Shown: piece by piece, positions 11,428 through 24,889 of the stretch | How the letters are laid out: every line of letters begins with the position of its first letter | Numbering within the stretch: position 1 is the stretch's first letter | DNA from: Eupeodes corollae | Taxonomy: Eukaryota; Arthropoda; Insecta; Diptera; Syrphidae | Direction: 5' to 3' | Length of the DNA stretch: 64,000 bases | Assembly (NCBI RefSeq): GCF_945859685.1 | Contig: NC_079147.1 | Location: 308,138,485 to 308,202,484, forward strand | The notes under the pieces: model-generated | Seen by the model: only the letters and a program-made list of their open reading frames with translations | Database searches by the model: none | What the model was told of the DNA's origin: nothing | Made by a program: the position numbers and the translations under genes

Positions 11428-12279
11428 TTCACAATGGCGTTATATTTTATTAATTATTTTATTATGCATTGATGATTTTTCTTCAATTGTTTTATTCCAT
11501 CAAGCTCGTTTTACTCTACTGCTTTATTTAAAGGAAACCTTTGAAATGTAATGCTTTGGAAAGAATTTCCCTCGTAAAAAAATATCAACAATTTTATGTC
11601 GAATTTTCCTATCAGTTCTGATGGAAATAACCAATGAGAAATTTTGGTTCGGTCGCATTGGTTTTAGTCGAACCAAGTTTCTGTTATCATGTTGCAGTGT
11701 CTGTAGCTATTTCAAGCCTTCGAAAAAACTACGTTTTCAGAGCATAAAAACGCGACATTTTATAAGATACATACATTTCACATTCATAAGTTTCTAAAAA
11801 ATGCCTACAAACAATACATAGACTCTAATGTATTTCCATACAAACAAAATTATATCATAATTTTATAAAATTGATTGACTAAAAGTTTTGTCTGTGAAAT
11901 CTCTAGCTTACCCTTATTATTGCACCTACTAGAATTATATCAGACAGAAGTAGAAATAATCATAATAAATGACATTTTTATGCTCATGAACAATATGGCA
12001 AGTGATGTTTTGACATGAGTGATCATTCGAGAATTGCGTGATACAATTTTATAGGTGTTACGTCCAATCCGAGTTCATCAGGGAATGATTATTTAATTTT
12101 TATTTCTAAAATATAGTCTTTGGATTTAATACATTTTGATCGACTTGTAGTTGTAAGAAAAATTGAAAAATTAAAGATATTGGTTCAACATTTTAATAAG
12201 TTACTAAGCTTTAAATGATGAATTTTAATACGTTATGAATGATATTTTAACCACGCAAATGAAATAAGGACAAAGAACT
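11428..12279. other. AT-rich DNA, nothing recognised
   Basis: AT-rich sequence after the Harbinger gene; I could not find a matching terminal inverted repeat in it. No RNA gene or repeat end was recognised. Confidence 0.35.
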
Positions 12280-14982
12280 TCGGATCTGAACGTGGAATAA
12301 TTGGTCCCTCAACAGACAGGTGCAGCCCAACAATTAGCGGAAGCCCTAAACTGCTACAAATCAGATATTACCGCCATCTAAGAAGTGCGATGGGATGGAC
12401 CGGGCAAACGCAAACTAAAAGACTGCGATGTATACTACGGCGACTGCTACCGAGAACTAGACTCAGGTAAAAAGTCTTGAGTTTCTACAATGTGAGCGAA
12501 CGCATCACGACAATCCCCATCAAGGCTAAATTCGCCAACATTAGCCTCATATGCGCGCATGCCCCAACAGAGGAGAAAAATGAAGACAACAAAGACATAT
12601 TCTTCGAGATCTTGGACAAGACTTATGAGCAATACAATATGGCTATGACATTTTAATTATCTTAGAAGATTTTAACGCCAACTTTGGAAGAGAAGACAAA
12701 TTTGGTGGCACAATCGGGAGGTACAGCCTGCACGACACCACCTCCGACAACGGATTCAGGCTGATCGATTTCGCTGCGGGGCGAGACGTTCTTAATATCC
12801 ACAAGGGGACTTGGAAATCTTTTGATCAATCAACTGTCAACCTTATTGACCACATTGCGATCGACGCACGATACTTCATCACTCGGACCACTACCTCGTT
12901 GTAGCAAAGGTCCAAGCTAAAACAAGGAAGTACCATGGGAAGTTTCGACGATAGACGGCTAAAATCGCAAGAGACTGCCATGTCCTTTTCCGACCGAATC
13001 TCTAGTAACCTCTTAAGGAGTCATATGCTGCCTGCATTAAGCATTGAAAACCAGTGGAAACATTGCCTTGCAGCCATCAGAGATGCTGCCTCTGAAGTGT
13101 TAGGTTTCAACAGCGAAACCCTGGTTTGACGACGAATGCCGGCAAGCTCACGCAGCGAAACAAGATGCCTACAAAACGGCGCTGCACAAAAGGACGAGAG
13201 CTGCTCGCGAGCTCTACGAGCAGAAGAGGAGAGAGGAACACCGGCTTCTTAGACGGAAAAAAAGAGAGCAGGAGAAGCGCGCGATCGAGGAGGTAGAGGG
13301 ATGTCACAACAGGAATGAAGTGCGTAAATTTTACCAAAAGGTAAAAAAAACCTCCTAAGGTTACCAGCCACGAACCGAAGCCTGTAAAGACGATCAGGGG
13401 AACATCGTAGTAGAACCACAGTCTATGTTGAGAATATGGAAAGACTACTTCTCCAAATTATATAACGGCGATGACGAACCGAATTCCGCTGTAAGGGAGA
13501 TAGAACCACTCAACCTCGGCGACGCAGATCAACAATTCCGCCTACCCGACCTTGACGAAGTAAAGATAGCTATATTTTAACTTAAGTCAAATACAGCTGC
13601 TGGAGCTGACGGCATCAATGCCAAGCTATTCAAAACAGCAGGCGATGACTTATTAGGGAGCATGCACCAACTCATCTGCAAAATATGGTCTGAAAAAAGG
13701 ATGCCCGATGAGTGGAATCTCAGCATAGTTCTTAACATAAGAAAGGAGATCCTCTAATTTGCGCCAACTACAGAGCCATCAGTCTCATTAACATTGAACT
13801 TCTGAAGCCGTTCGTCAACATCCTGATTATTCCTTATCAGTGTGGCTTCAGACCAGGAAAGTCCACTATCGACCAAATATTCACACTACGGCAGATCTTG
13901 GAAAAAACCCAGGAACTTCAATTCGATACCCACCATCACTTTATTGATTTTAAAGCCGCGTATGACAGCATCTTTAGGGAAAAGCTATACAGAGCAATGT
14001 CTACTTTTAGCATCCCTGTCAAACTTATCAGTTTGTGCAGAATGAAGATGGAGAATGCACGCTGCTCTATCAAGGTCTAAAAAGATCTCATTGAAGCATT
14101 TGATGTCAAAAAAGGTTTTAGACAAGGCGATGCACTGTCATGCGATTTCTTCAATCACAATCTTCCAAAGGTCCATCCAATTACTCGGATACGCAGATAA
14201 TATTGACATAATTGTAAGATGAAAACGTGATGTCAGTGGAGCGTTTTTGAGCATTGCGACGGAAGCGAAGAAGATGGGTTTAGTGTTCAATGAGGCAAGA
14301 CCAAGTATATGCTGTCACCAAAAGGAACAACGACGTCTTGGACAAAACGTTACCATGGACAGCTATAACTTTGAGGCAGTTAAGGACTTTGTCTACCTAG
14401 GCACCGCTGTTAACACAGACAACGACACCAGCGCTAAAATCAAACGAAGAATAGCTCTTGCAAATCGCTGCTTCTTTGGACTTAGAAGGCAATTGAGAAG
14501 TAAAGTCCTCTCTCGAGCATGTAAAATCACTATCTATAAGACACTCATCATCCCGGTTCTCATTTATGGCGCTGAGGCCTGGACCCTGTCAAAGAAAGAT
14601 GAGAGCGTCTTAGGATGCTTCGAGAGAAAAATTCTTCTGGTGATTTTTGGTCCCGTACGCATAGATGGAGAATGGAGGAGAAGATATAACGACGAACTGT
14701 ACGGGCTGACCTAGTTAGCAGGCTTATATGGCTGGGTTATGTAAAGCGAATGAACATCAACTCTCCAGCCTAAAAGGTCTTCGAATCCAAGCCCGAGGGA
14801 CGGCGCATTAGAGGAAGACCGCGACTCAGGTGGCGCACCCAGGTAGGAGAGGACCTCAACCAACTTGGCGTGTGAAACTAGAGACAGCTAGCTAGGGACC
14901 GAGCTGGCTGGAGACGCATGCTGGTTGAGGCCCAGGTCCGCCCCGGACTGTAGCGCCACCTTAAGTAAGTAAGAAAGTAAGA
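12280..14982 (+). mobile_element. RTE-like non-LTR retrotransposon, copy A (dead)
   Basis: Plus-strand frames give an endonuclease half (LEDFNANFGREDKFGG near 12665; TSDNGFRLIDFAAG near 12745; STVNLIDHIAIDAR near 12835). An Arg/Glu-rich connector follows (TRARELYEQKRREEHR, near 13195-13250). RT comes next: AAGADGIN near 13600, MHQLICKIWSE, RQGDALSCDF near 14120 and GYADNIDII at 14187. The C-terminal domain reads YGAEAWTLSKKDESVLG in the 155-codon open stretch 14247-14714. The palm motif is YADN (14190-14201) instead of YADD. More than ten stops or frameshifts are spread along it. The end is TGTAGCGCCACC followed by TAAG repeats (14962-14982), identical in design to copy B. GC content contrasts with the flanks. 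Confidence 0.8.
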
Positions 14983-17606
14983 ATGATATTTAACTTTTAG
15001 TAATTAGCTAAATTATTTTGACTTCTGAAGTTCTGACATTTCAAAGAAGGTAAGTTTCCCGAATTTATGAAGATTGATTTAACTGAAGGGAATTAGTATT
15101 TTACTTTCCCAACATGATACGCAGCTTCAATACAAAATTTAGCTAAGTCGAGCTTCAACATAGCAAAGAAATTTAATCGAGTTATACGCAGCTTTAGCTT
15201 AGTGTCGTATATTTGTTTCAAAGTTAGCATAATTGCTGTCAAAAATAAGCAGACTGATAAATTGCTGATGCAATAAATCAAGGTTAATTTTGACAGTTTA
15301 TTGGAAGTTGTAGCTTAAAGAGGGAATCTGCGCAGATTTTTAAGAAATTGCAGAATCGAGTTGCAGAACAACTATATGTTCTTTTCTAAAAAAAAAAAAA
15401 TCTGTCAAGATATAAATTATATTTTGTGTGTTTATTTTATAAAGAGCCTAAATAAAATTAATATTGAGAAATTATTTCTTAAAAAAGCTTTTTTAAGCAA
15501 TAAATAGTGATAGCAAAATACGGAAAAAGATTGCATTTTCTACATAACGCTCTTCTGACACAATTTAGCTCAGGGTTTTGTTGAAGTTTGTATGACCTAA
15601 ATTTTTAGCTCGAACTGTATACTTTGATGAAGCAAAGGATTACAATTTTGGAAAATATAGTAAATTGTTACAGATTTAGATAAAATTGAAAAATTGAAAA
15701 ATATTGAACCAAAAGTTTTTTAAGAAATCAAAAATACTGACCTAAATATTTTAATTCGAATATTTTACTAAAAATGATATTATCCACAAAAAGTGTATAC
15801 AACGGAGAATATCATTTGTGACATTTAGTTTTGTTAAACAAATTGAATTGACAGTTGTTTACAAAAATAAATACCTACAATTTTGCAAATAAAGTTTCGT
15901 CACACTGCAAAATGAAAGAAGTGCTTTATGAACTTCAGAATATTTATTTTTTCGAAGTTAGCTTCCACAACTTGAAAGGATTGCTCCGAAGCTAAACAAT
16001 TTATGACAAATTACAAAATTTTATTAAGCAGAAATGTCAACACAATTTGACGTTGCTAACTGTCAAAACGTATATGCATACAACCACCATCCAAACACCT
16101 TAAACAATTGAAAAATCATATGTAACTGTTATTTAATTTTTGAAATAGGATAAAAAGTGATACAAACTAAGGCACGTCTATATTTCCAATTCTTTTTTTA
16201 ATCACATGATACCAAAAATAGATAGGTATAATAATTAAGACGCTTTATATGGAAAGTGGTCACGTTTTTAGACATCAAACTGATAACAAATTAGCACACT
16301 TGATTTCAAAACATCAACTTATAAGTCTGACCATTATAACTGCTTTATGTTTTTGTTATGAAATGTTGTTTCTCCAAATTCTTGTTCAAAAGTTTATTTT
16401 TAAATTCTAAACAAATTTAAACAAACAAAATTATACAAAAAATCACATCAAATCACTCTTTTATCACGTGAAAACTCGTTCTATGTACAAACATAACCAG
16501 TTTCAGGTCGAATTTAGCTTCACCTATAAATATTCTGACACTTACTTTTTCGATACTAATTTTATATTTAAACCACGATAAAAAATACAAAAATAGTTTA
16601 ACGCATGTGAAAATAATATTATTCCCATAATAATTAAAGTCCAAAATAGTTATGTGTGAATCTAACATACCTTTTTTATAGCTCTAGCTATTTGCCTTTC
16701 CCGACTTGAACATAAATTATTTATGTTCATGAAGAGCGTGTTGTTAGTTGCACGCTTTGAATTTTATATTTATACAAAAGTACGTACTTTAGAAAAAGTA
16801 AAAAAAAAATTAGCATGCCACTAATCACGATGGTAATGAGCCTATTATCCGTATCATGAAGCATGCAAATGATTTCTGATATCAATTCGCTTCCTTAAGT
16901 TCTAAATTATAAATATATCAATTGCCAAGCCAATCTATAGACTCGCAAGTTTCTGTCTGCGCTGAAGCTATGTATGTTTTCCACTGCTCCCTTTTAACGC
17001 ACGATTGATCGACAGATAAGATTATGACTTTAAACATAATTTAGCAGATCGTTAACAATTACTGGTACGTGCAAAGAATGTGTTGTTGTTTTTCAAAATA
17101 AAAAGATCAACGCGATGACGTCTAAAAAAATCCAACCGAACAAACAAGTATCTAGATAGACAAAACTTCAGAAACAGACCCATCGGAGAAGCACCCAACA
17201 GTGCAACACATGGTTGCCTCATGTTGGCAATTTCTATGTAGCCTGCCTGATGATGAAAGCTATCGAAGAGCAACCTTCATTATTTTATATCTAATATTAT
17301 TCTTTTTCTTTCTCATAGCAAAACAAGATAAATAGGTACATAAATTCCAAAACATTGCGGAAACGAAATTCAAAAAAAAAAAAATATATAAAAACGAAAA
17401 ATCCAAACACATATATTTCACAAAGATATGTTCTTAATGAATTTATAGGCTTCGTAGTTTGATGAAAATAATAAATTTAACAGGAATGGCAGACTAAGTC
17501 GCACAGAACTGCTTATAGTATTTATAGCCAAATTTAATAGTTATTTTCACAAAAGAACTGTGAAAAAGGATTTTAAAAGTTTTCGAAAAGTGTTAAGTCA
17601 AAAACT
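14983..17606. other. AT-rich DNA, nothing recognised
   Basis: No gene or defined repeat found. The 62- to 73-codon minus-strand frames at 15093-15281, 16453-16668 and 17052-17273 show no domain motif or composition bias that supports coding. Some short phrases near 15660-15780 resemble worn family R monomers, but not well enough to call. Confidence 0.35.
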
Positions 17607-17724
17607 AAGTTGCAAGTGTTGTCCATCCCTTACAACATTAATCGCACATAGGTATGGTTGAGAGTTGTTAGCCACTAGGCCCTAGTTATCAACGGACTAT
17701 TGCGCCAACCAATTTATTTACTCT
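17607..17724 (+). mobile_element. SINE 3' part (second copy)
   Basis: This is the same family as 8578-8801, here in plus orientation. Shared blocks are TACAACATTA, GGTATGGTTGAGAGTTGTTA (GGAATGGTTGAGAGTTGTAA in copy 1), CACTAGGCCCTAGTT, and the end TTGCGCCAACCAATTTATTT. The tRNA-like head is missing, as expected for a 5'-truncated copy. Confidence 0.75.
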
Positions 17725-19784
17725 CGTTAAGTGTCAAAGTTGATTTTCCTGAATATTTTACTATCTCTCAACATTTTACTAAAAATGACTATTTTAGCTT
17801 TAAGTTAGTTTGTCTTTTAATTTTGTGACACTTTACATAAATAGGCCTGTTTCTCAGTTTAGGTTTAGGTTTGTTTGTTTCGTTTATTTTGTTTATGAAC
17901 TGTCACTTTTCAGACGTGTTCAGATACAATATTGTTTTCAATAAATGGGGTTTAGTATTTTACAAGAAAGCAAAGGGTTAACATTTTATAATAACAAGTA
18001 AATTGCTTTATATTATAAAAAACTAAGCGAATCAAAAATGAATGAAGGGGTTGGTGGAGACTTGCCAAGGGCGGATCCAGACTTTTAATCAGGGGGAGGG
18101 GGTCACGCGCTTAACACATAGACGAGTTTTTACTGACCGCTTAAAAATGTTCTTTAAAGCAGGTTAACAAAATTTAAATAACATACTGAGCATCTTAGCC
18201 TTAAATAATCACATTTCAAGGGCTAAAGTTACAACTTTAGTTATTTAATTATTTTAGAACGCTATTGTCCAGCAATATACAGTCTAACTATTTAATTTAG
18301 TAGACTTTCTTATTATGAAAGCATTCCAAGCAAAACACTATATTTTAAAGGGTTTTTATTGCTTTCATGAAGAAATATACGAAATTGTTTTTAAACTTTA
18401 CTTTCTTTCAAAAGGAATATATTCTTTTTTGTTGCCATTTATATGAATGTGAAATATGCTACGAAAATTCAAAAACCCAGAAAATGATAAAAAATCCGAT
18501 ATCAAGAGTTTTCTGGCTTTTTTTACGTAGTTTTGCGGACTCAATTTTCGGGAGTATATTATTGCTATCGCTATCAGACTCCTTGTTCATAGTTTGGAGC
18601 TGATGCTAGAAAATATTTTGGTCTTAAAAGAGTCAACAAAACATAAAATAAAAACAAATTAAGGTAAACTAAATAGCTGGGAAGAAACTTTTATTCAATT
18701 ACATGTTTCAGAATCACTTTTCACTTCAGCTCTCAAAAGATTCAAAGCTCTTATATTAATAGATATAAAAAGTGCATTGTGTTTTTCAATTAGCCATTTG
18801 TTTAAAAAAGTGCCACTTTAGGTGCTTTTGTGACATTTATATTCTTGAAATTTTTGTTCGAATCTCAGTTTTAAAACATCTAAAACAAATTCAATTCTGA
18901 ATCTAGATTTCTTTAATTTGTTACGATCTTAAAAGTTTTATACAACAGAAAATCAAATTTGTAAGAAATATGTTGCCCAGCTGCAAAACATCCAAAATAC
19001 ATTTTTCTCAAAAATTTAAATGCCATACAAAAATAATGACATTTTCGATCATCAAAAATCATCATCAATTTGAAAGAGCTTGTATTGAAAGACAAGATTA
19101 TTGAAATCTGTCGATTAAGCTCTTGAGAAAATTAGAAAACAAAATATCGACTTTATGAGGGGAACCCTTCGAAACTAATACCAAAATATGTCTTCTTGTA
19201 GAAAGAAGCCGAAATAAGAACAAAATTAGAGAAAGTTCTAGAAAAATCTATGGGTTTATTCCTGAAAAAATTCAAATTTTTGAATTTACACCAAAAAATT
19301 TGTATGGGGACTACTGTTATTTTTAGTATTAAAAAATGGAAAAAAGCTAAGCGGATTAGTTTCAATTGGCACAGTGGTTTAGGCTTTAGGGGCCAGGACA
19401 GTCAGACGGGTGGAATAGGAGAACCCACATTTTTTTTACTTTTCTACCATTGTAATGTCATGTTTGATTCGAAATTTTTTACGAATGCATTAGTTGCCAT
19501 ATACATAGTTCCTATGTGTCGAAAATACATACAAATATAAGATGGAATTGAAGTCTAGTTTCAGGAATTTAAAGGCACCTTGATATAAAATTGGAGGTCT
19601 CTTATTCAAGGTTTCTTCTTAAGAACCAGAATATTTGCTCTTTTTCTTGGAAACAAATTTTCTGAAACTAATTTAAAGCATTACTTAAGTTACAACAATT
19701 TTAAATGTTTTAGACAGCAAACCAATGAAGAACCGTTTCTTCCTCTTCCTCGTCCATTCAGCTTTTGCAAAAGTCATTTGAGAA
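17725..19784. other. AT-rich intergenic DNA with possible repeat ends
   Basis: Two points only. 17840-17960 resembles the reverse complement of 22690-22815 (shared GAACTGTCACT and 'agacatgttcagat'-like words), so it is a dispersed repeat. 18062-18110 holds CCAAGGGCGGATCCAGACTT followed by a run of G, which looks like a DNA-transposon terminus, but I found no partner end. The remainder, including the short frames around 18367-19540, shows nothing recognisable. Confidence 0.4.
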
Positions 19785-22060
19785 TACGCCTAGTCTCGTG
19801 GCGTGAGAGCCCATTGTACCTTATCATTTGTGATCAGACCTTGTGGATATGTTGTATTTGAACTTGAACGTATATAACTGTTGCAAGTTTCGGTAAGAGA
19901 ACTACTAAGAAAGTGAGTGTCCAATAGTAAGCTCAGCGATTCATTACTTGAATTTGTCCAGGAGCCATCTGCATTTTTCAAGCAGCTTGGCATAGCTGGA
20001 CTAGTTGAAATAATTTTCCGTAACCTAGAGGCTTCAGGAGTTTCTTCTATCATGCCACAGAAGGATCGCCAAGAAGATCGCTTGGATTTCCTTAGTGCCT
20101 TCTTGTAGATTCTTAGGGATTCTTTGTAGGAGTCCCAGTGAAAGGCTAGTCTTGCGGCTTTGGCCCGGTTGAAAAGTTTCCTGGATTCTTTCCTGAGCGA
20201 GTCAAGCTCTGAGGGCCACCATTGTGGTTTCCTCTTATGTGCATTAGTGGACAAGCAATTTCTAGCGATCTGTTCATAGCTGAAGTAAGGTCATTGACTT
20301 TGTTGCCAAGTTCATTAGCGTTAGAGGAAGGACTAGGTAGTCCAGGTTCTAGTTAACTTTGTAATGAGTTAATGTATGAAGCCAAGTCAGTTTTCCGATA
20401 GTTTAAAAAATTCAATGGACTCGGGTTATCATCCATATTTATATTGAACTGGATATATCTATGATCAGAGAACGAGTGTTCTTTGGATACTTTCCAGTTC
20501 AAGATCATATGGTGTATACTATCTGAGACAAGAGTTATGTCTGAGACTTCTTGTCGAGTTTAAGTTATGAAGGTTGGTTCATTACCAACATTACTTACTA
20601 AGAGGTTAGTACCAAGAATATAATCAAAAAGAGACTCACCTCTGTCGTTGATATTCGTACTGCCCCATACAGTATGATGAGCGTTAGCATCGCTCCCAAT
20701 AATTAGGCAGATCCTTTGCCTTTACGCTTCATTTCTCAAGGGTTTTTCCAGGGAGAGGACCAAGGTGGTCATGGCCAAGATACGCCTACACTAGCTGGAA
20801 ACTTTCTTTCGTTGTTTCCAGCCTAGCTACGGTGGTATCTTTGTCACTGAAACGATGGAGTAAAAAAACATTAATGCTACGTTTTACTAGTATGCAAGAT
20901 CTAGGTTCACCTTTATCTGTCACACAAAGTGTGTAGTACCCAGGAGTCCTGAGTCCTCGAACAACGGATCCCACAATCCATGGCTCTTGGGTCAGGACAA
21001 TGTCTTCCCCGTTACTCGCCAGACGGAGAAGAAGTGAGGCCGAGGCCTTTATGGAGTGTTAGAGATTAATCTGTACTAACTACACTATTTTGGCTACAAT
21101 TAGACAGATCAACCTCCACCACGGTTTCGTTCTGATTCTCTGAGTCTGATGATGAACCCAAGAGTTCGCCCTCGCTCAAAAGGATCATGTTAAGGTCGTC
21201 CTCAGTCTCCATTAAGGATTGAATGTCTACGACTTTTGTAGAGGGTGTAGTCGCGATTGGAGAGGACATGGGTGCATCTTCACTCTCTGTTAGGAGAGAA
21301 GACGACGTCCCAGGTTCACCAACCGCTAGTTCACCTTCGGTTGTTTTTGGAGGCCCGCTTTCCGCGTTAACCTCATCTTTTTTATGGATTCGAATGTAAT
21401 GGATTCGAAGTCATAGTTTATGGAGCCCTTGCTTAGAGCTAGAGGAGCCAAGGATTCTTTATTTAGTACCACAATGGCACTCCTATAAAGACCCTTCACT
21501 TCCTCTAGCTTGGCTATATTCCAGTTATGCGTCGGAAGGGACGGGTTGCAAACTCTGATCATCTCGAGAATGTCCTCGATACCAGCAGGTTCGAAAAGTA
21601 TGCTTGCTCTAGGTCTGCTAGTAATGTCTTCAATAGCGACAACCTCGAGCTTCGCACCTGGCCAAACTTCACCTAACCGGCTGACAGCAAGCTTGTTTAG
21701 GTCGCCACAAACCATGAGTTTTGATACCAACCCCCATCGCTTATTTAACTAAGTGGTCCTAGAAGCTCCCTCAAAATGCTCAAAAAGCCACTCGAGAGCT
21801 TAACCTTGACCAACTGCCAACGATCAGCCGATATTGTGCCATCATAATTGCTCCTGTCAATGACCGCAACCACGACTTTGCCCTTCGCGACGTCATTGAA
21901 ACTGGATTGTTCTTTGATGGGATTGAGGGGAGTGCTGGTGTTGTGCATCCGAGGTCGTTTTGGTGTCGGTGCGGCCCCCTCAAGAGACCTTTCTCTTTTG
22001 GACGTAGAGTCCTTATTGGTCCTTGTTGTAGCAAGTATGCCCATTCGACGCTAGCGGTTT
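19785..22060 (-). mobile_element. LOA-like non-LTR retrotransposon, 3'-truncated
   Basis: On the minus strand, an ORF1 (Gag-like) region starts near 22044. It has SKRERSLEGAAPTPKRPR, then VVVAVIDRSNYDGTISADRW and, in another frame at 21730-21326, SRPRASILFEP and NPSLPTHNWNIAKLEEVKG. This arrangement is typical of the DUF4780-type Gag of LOA elements. An acidic linker follows (21269-21066). ORF2 endonuclease pieces are TDKGEPRSCILVKRSINVFL (20925-20866) and IIGSDANAHHTVWGSTNIND (about 20700-20645). The connector is the 154-codon frame 20254-19790 (KPQWWPSELDSLRKESRKLF, then KRSSWRSFCGMIEETPEASR). The RT and 3' end are absent, so the copy is truncated at about 19785. Stops and frameshifts separate the pieces. 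Confidence 0.75.
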
Positions 22061-22169
22061 GCTGCGGAAACAAAATAATTATTACCTCGAACATTTTACG
22101 GAATAAATGGTAGTAATTCCAGAAGAAATTTGTGCTACAAAACATAGTGGTTTTTTTATTTGTCAAAAT

Positions 22170-23152
22170 TTGTAGAAATATCTAATCGACAGCTTTTCGT
22201 ATAAATAAAAACCTTTACAAAATTATAAGGTACTAAAATGTAAACAAACTGCTTTTTCGACTCGATTATCTTGGCTGCAAATAAATGTATTGACTATAAA
22301 ATTGTGTCATTAAATGCACAAAATATTGATGTTTTTAATAATAGGTCATTTTCTGCAGAAATAGAAACATACAAAATATGACTAAAAATTAGTTAAAACT
22401 GCTTTCCGACTCAACAACAACAAAACAAAAAATGTTACTAACTTTAAACTTTTTCATATGATACAAAATATTAATATCAATATTCTATTCAAATTTTAGA
22501 GAGATTTAATGACAGTTTTCTACAGAAAATAAAAACCTAAATTAAAAAATCTACAAAATGTTTTAAAACTCAACAATGTACCTATATTTTATATATTGCG
22601 GTAGTAATTAGAAGTTTTCTAAAAATCTAACAATTTACTAGTGACTCCAACATTTTAAACCTTTCTTTTCGTTTTGCTAACTGAAAATTGCAAAAATTCC
22701 TTTTATTAAAAAACGGGCATCTGAACATGTCTAAACAGTGACAGTTCGTGGAAATTAACAAACAAAACAATCCTATTAATTATAATTCTCAATTGTAGCC
22801 TAAACAGGACCATTCCATGCAATGCTCTTACAAGATTAATTGACAAATCCCGTATGGATTTAGAAAATTGCTAGCACATATTTAAAATAACCATTCCGTG
22901 TTATCCTCTTTTAAGCTCAGTAAATTGATAAACATGACTTCAACATTTTACCAAATCGTTTAAAATTTTGAGCCAGTGTTTTTTTACATAAATTAAAGTA
23001 CCACTAAAAATACTACGTTTTTTTTAACTTCTAAAACATATCTAAGCAGAAAACAACTTTAATTTAAATTTTTGAGTGCAAACTTTGAAAAAGATCACTT
23101 TTAGCGAACACTAATAAGAAGTTATCGGTGTAGGTCGAATCCCAGCCTTTTT
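22170..23152 (+). repeat. Family R repeat, diverged copy
   Basis: Three worn monomers can be lined up by the block 'gacagtttt..a.aaataaaaacct' at about 22190, 22345 and 22510, a spacing of roughly 155-165 bp. The end word GTTATCGGTGTAGGTCGAAT at 23118-23137 matches the family R end (TTATCAGTGTGGGTCGCAT). The middle (22690-22815) carries another dispersed repeat in reverse orientation. Divergence is high, so limits are approximate. Confidence 0.45.
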
Positions 23153-24889
23153 TCCAGTATTGCGCTAGAATTATTTTTCTCATAATCTGTCCGTTGCTGA
23201 ACATGAACACTCCATAAACATCATGAATGACAGTTCGTGTGAGAAAAGTAAGGAAACACACCTTTTTTAAATGTCAAGGTGTCATATGAATATGAAATCA
23301 TTGATTTGGTTAAAGAGCTTTAATTTTTCTTTTTTCGAATCTTTAACATACCCTCTTTACATTTGTCTATTCGCAGATCACAGGCGCCTTTCTATGAAGA
23401 GAAACTAATTTTTGTTGTCTAATCATCACGACGCGTCGATTAAGTTCCTACATAAAAGATATTTTTTTTTTTAGATATTTTTATTTATTAGGCACTCACA
23501 AATCCACTTCTAACTCCTTATTGCCTCAGCTTATCTCTGTCATAATCATAACCCACACCCACTTTTCAGTTCTATTTAATCACTAATTTGTTGTTGGGGT
23601 TTTGAAAATAAAATTCGAATTATGGTGTCAAACACCTTGTTGGAGATAATTTTAAATCTTTGTTTGCGCGAATTCTATCTGCGATTTGTATGCATTTTTC
23701 TATTTTTTAGTTCACCCAGGAAGGTAAATAAAATTAATTTTATTTGTTTATTTTTTCTTTTTTATTTGAATTGATATGAATAATAATTTTTTGAGTCATG
23801 TGATTGAAAAAGAGTTAAAATGGAACAAGTTGAGTGAAATATAAACAAGAAACTGCCATATGGACAAAGCATCATCTTCATACAAAAATACAAGAGTAGG
23901 TAAGGTATGTAGGTAAAAGTTGCATAAAATAAAGTTTATTTATTTATTAAATTTGTTTTGTTGTTCTACTCGTCGTATTTGTTTAAGTCAAATTAAATTT
24001 TATTTTGTCAACAAAGACGTGATTGTTGTGCAAAAAATATAATAATAATAATAATTATACGTACGTTTATAGATTTTAAAACAGAAATATAATAATTCAA
24101 AACAATAAAAAATTAAAATTAATTTGAAAAACGTGCGTTTCGTTTTATTGTGTCTTGTGTGTTTTTATATAAAAATAAAAAATGAATGAATGAATGACAT
24201 GATGACGATGATGTTGATGGATAAATGGGGTCAGTGTCTAAAATGATTTGAACAATGCCTAGTTTTATTTTTGCAGTGATGGTGATTAACGATTTATATA
24301 GACAAAGGATATTTCAAGAGTTTTAATTTTTTGATATGTTTTTCCAAGAAAGTTTATTTTTCTTTTGTTCGTTGAATGTTAAATTTATAAATGAAAGAAC
24401 AAATATTGTGGAAACTATAAAATTACGGGGTTATTTGTGTCAATGTTTTTTTTTTTTTGTAGAATGAATAAAATAGGGACCTTCATTTGGGAATTCAGTT
24501 TGAAAATGGGTTTTAAAAATATAATTTTAATGCACTGTATTTCAAAAATTTTTGAAATTATTATATTATATTACAAGAGAAAGAAAACTGGACATGAAAT
24601 GAAACTTTGCGGAACACCACAATTTTTAACATTTCTCTGGAATAGCAATGGCACCACTTTTCCAAGATCAAAACAAAGTTTTGATAATCTACGTTTATAG
24701 AAACTAATCCCACTCTCCTTTCCCTCCACTTGACACAATAATATCAGCTTAATACACAATGTGCAGACAATGTGTACGGTTCTATCATACCTATCAGTAT
24801 GTCGAACGATTAAGCTTATGTGTTTCGGATATATTGATGTGTAATATTTCTAGTTAACCAGGTTCGGATCATTATACAGATTTCCACTA
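23153..24889. other. AT-rich DNA, nothing recognised
   Basis: AT-rich with short simple repeats: AAT units near 24040-24055 and GAAT units near 24182-24196. The frames near 24437-24759 include a fortuitous CGVPQS phrase but no other RT block, so no gene is called. Confidence 0.35.

Noticed and set aside
16453..17273. Minus-strand frames of 71-73 codons as small genes
   Set aside because: Composition is that of AT-rich chance frames; no motif, no start context and no repeat support.
18062..18110. Complete DNA transposon starting at CCAAGGGCGGATCCAG
   Set aside because: Only one end-like sequence is visible; no partner inverted end or target duplication was found, so it is mentioned only within a larger entry.
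24571..24759. RT fragment suggested by CGVPQS
   Set aside because: No other RT block lies at the right distance on that strand; the phrase is probably chance.
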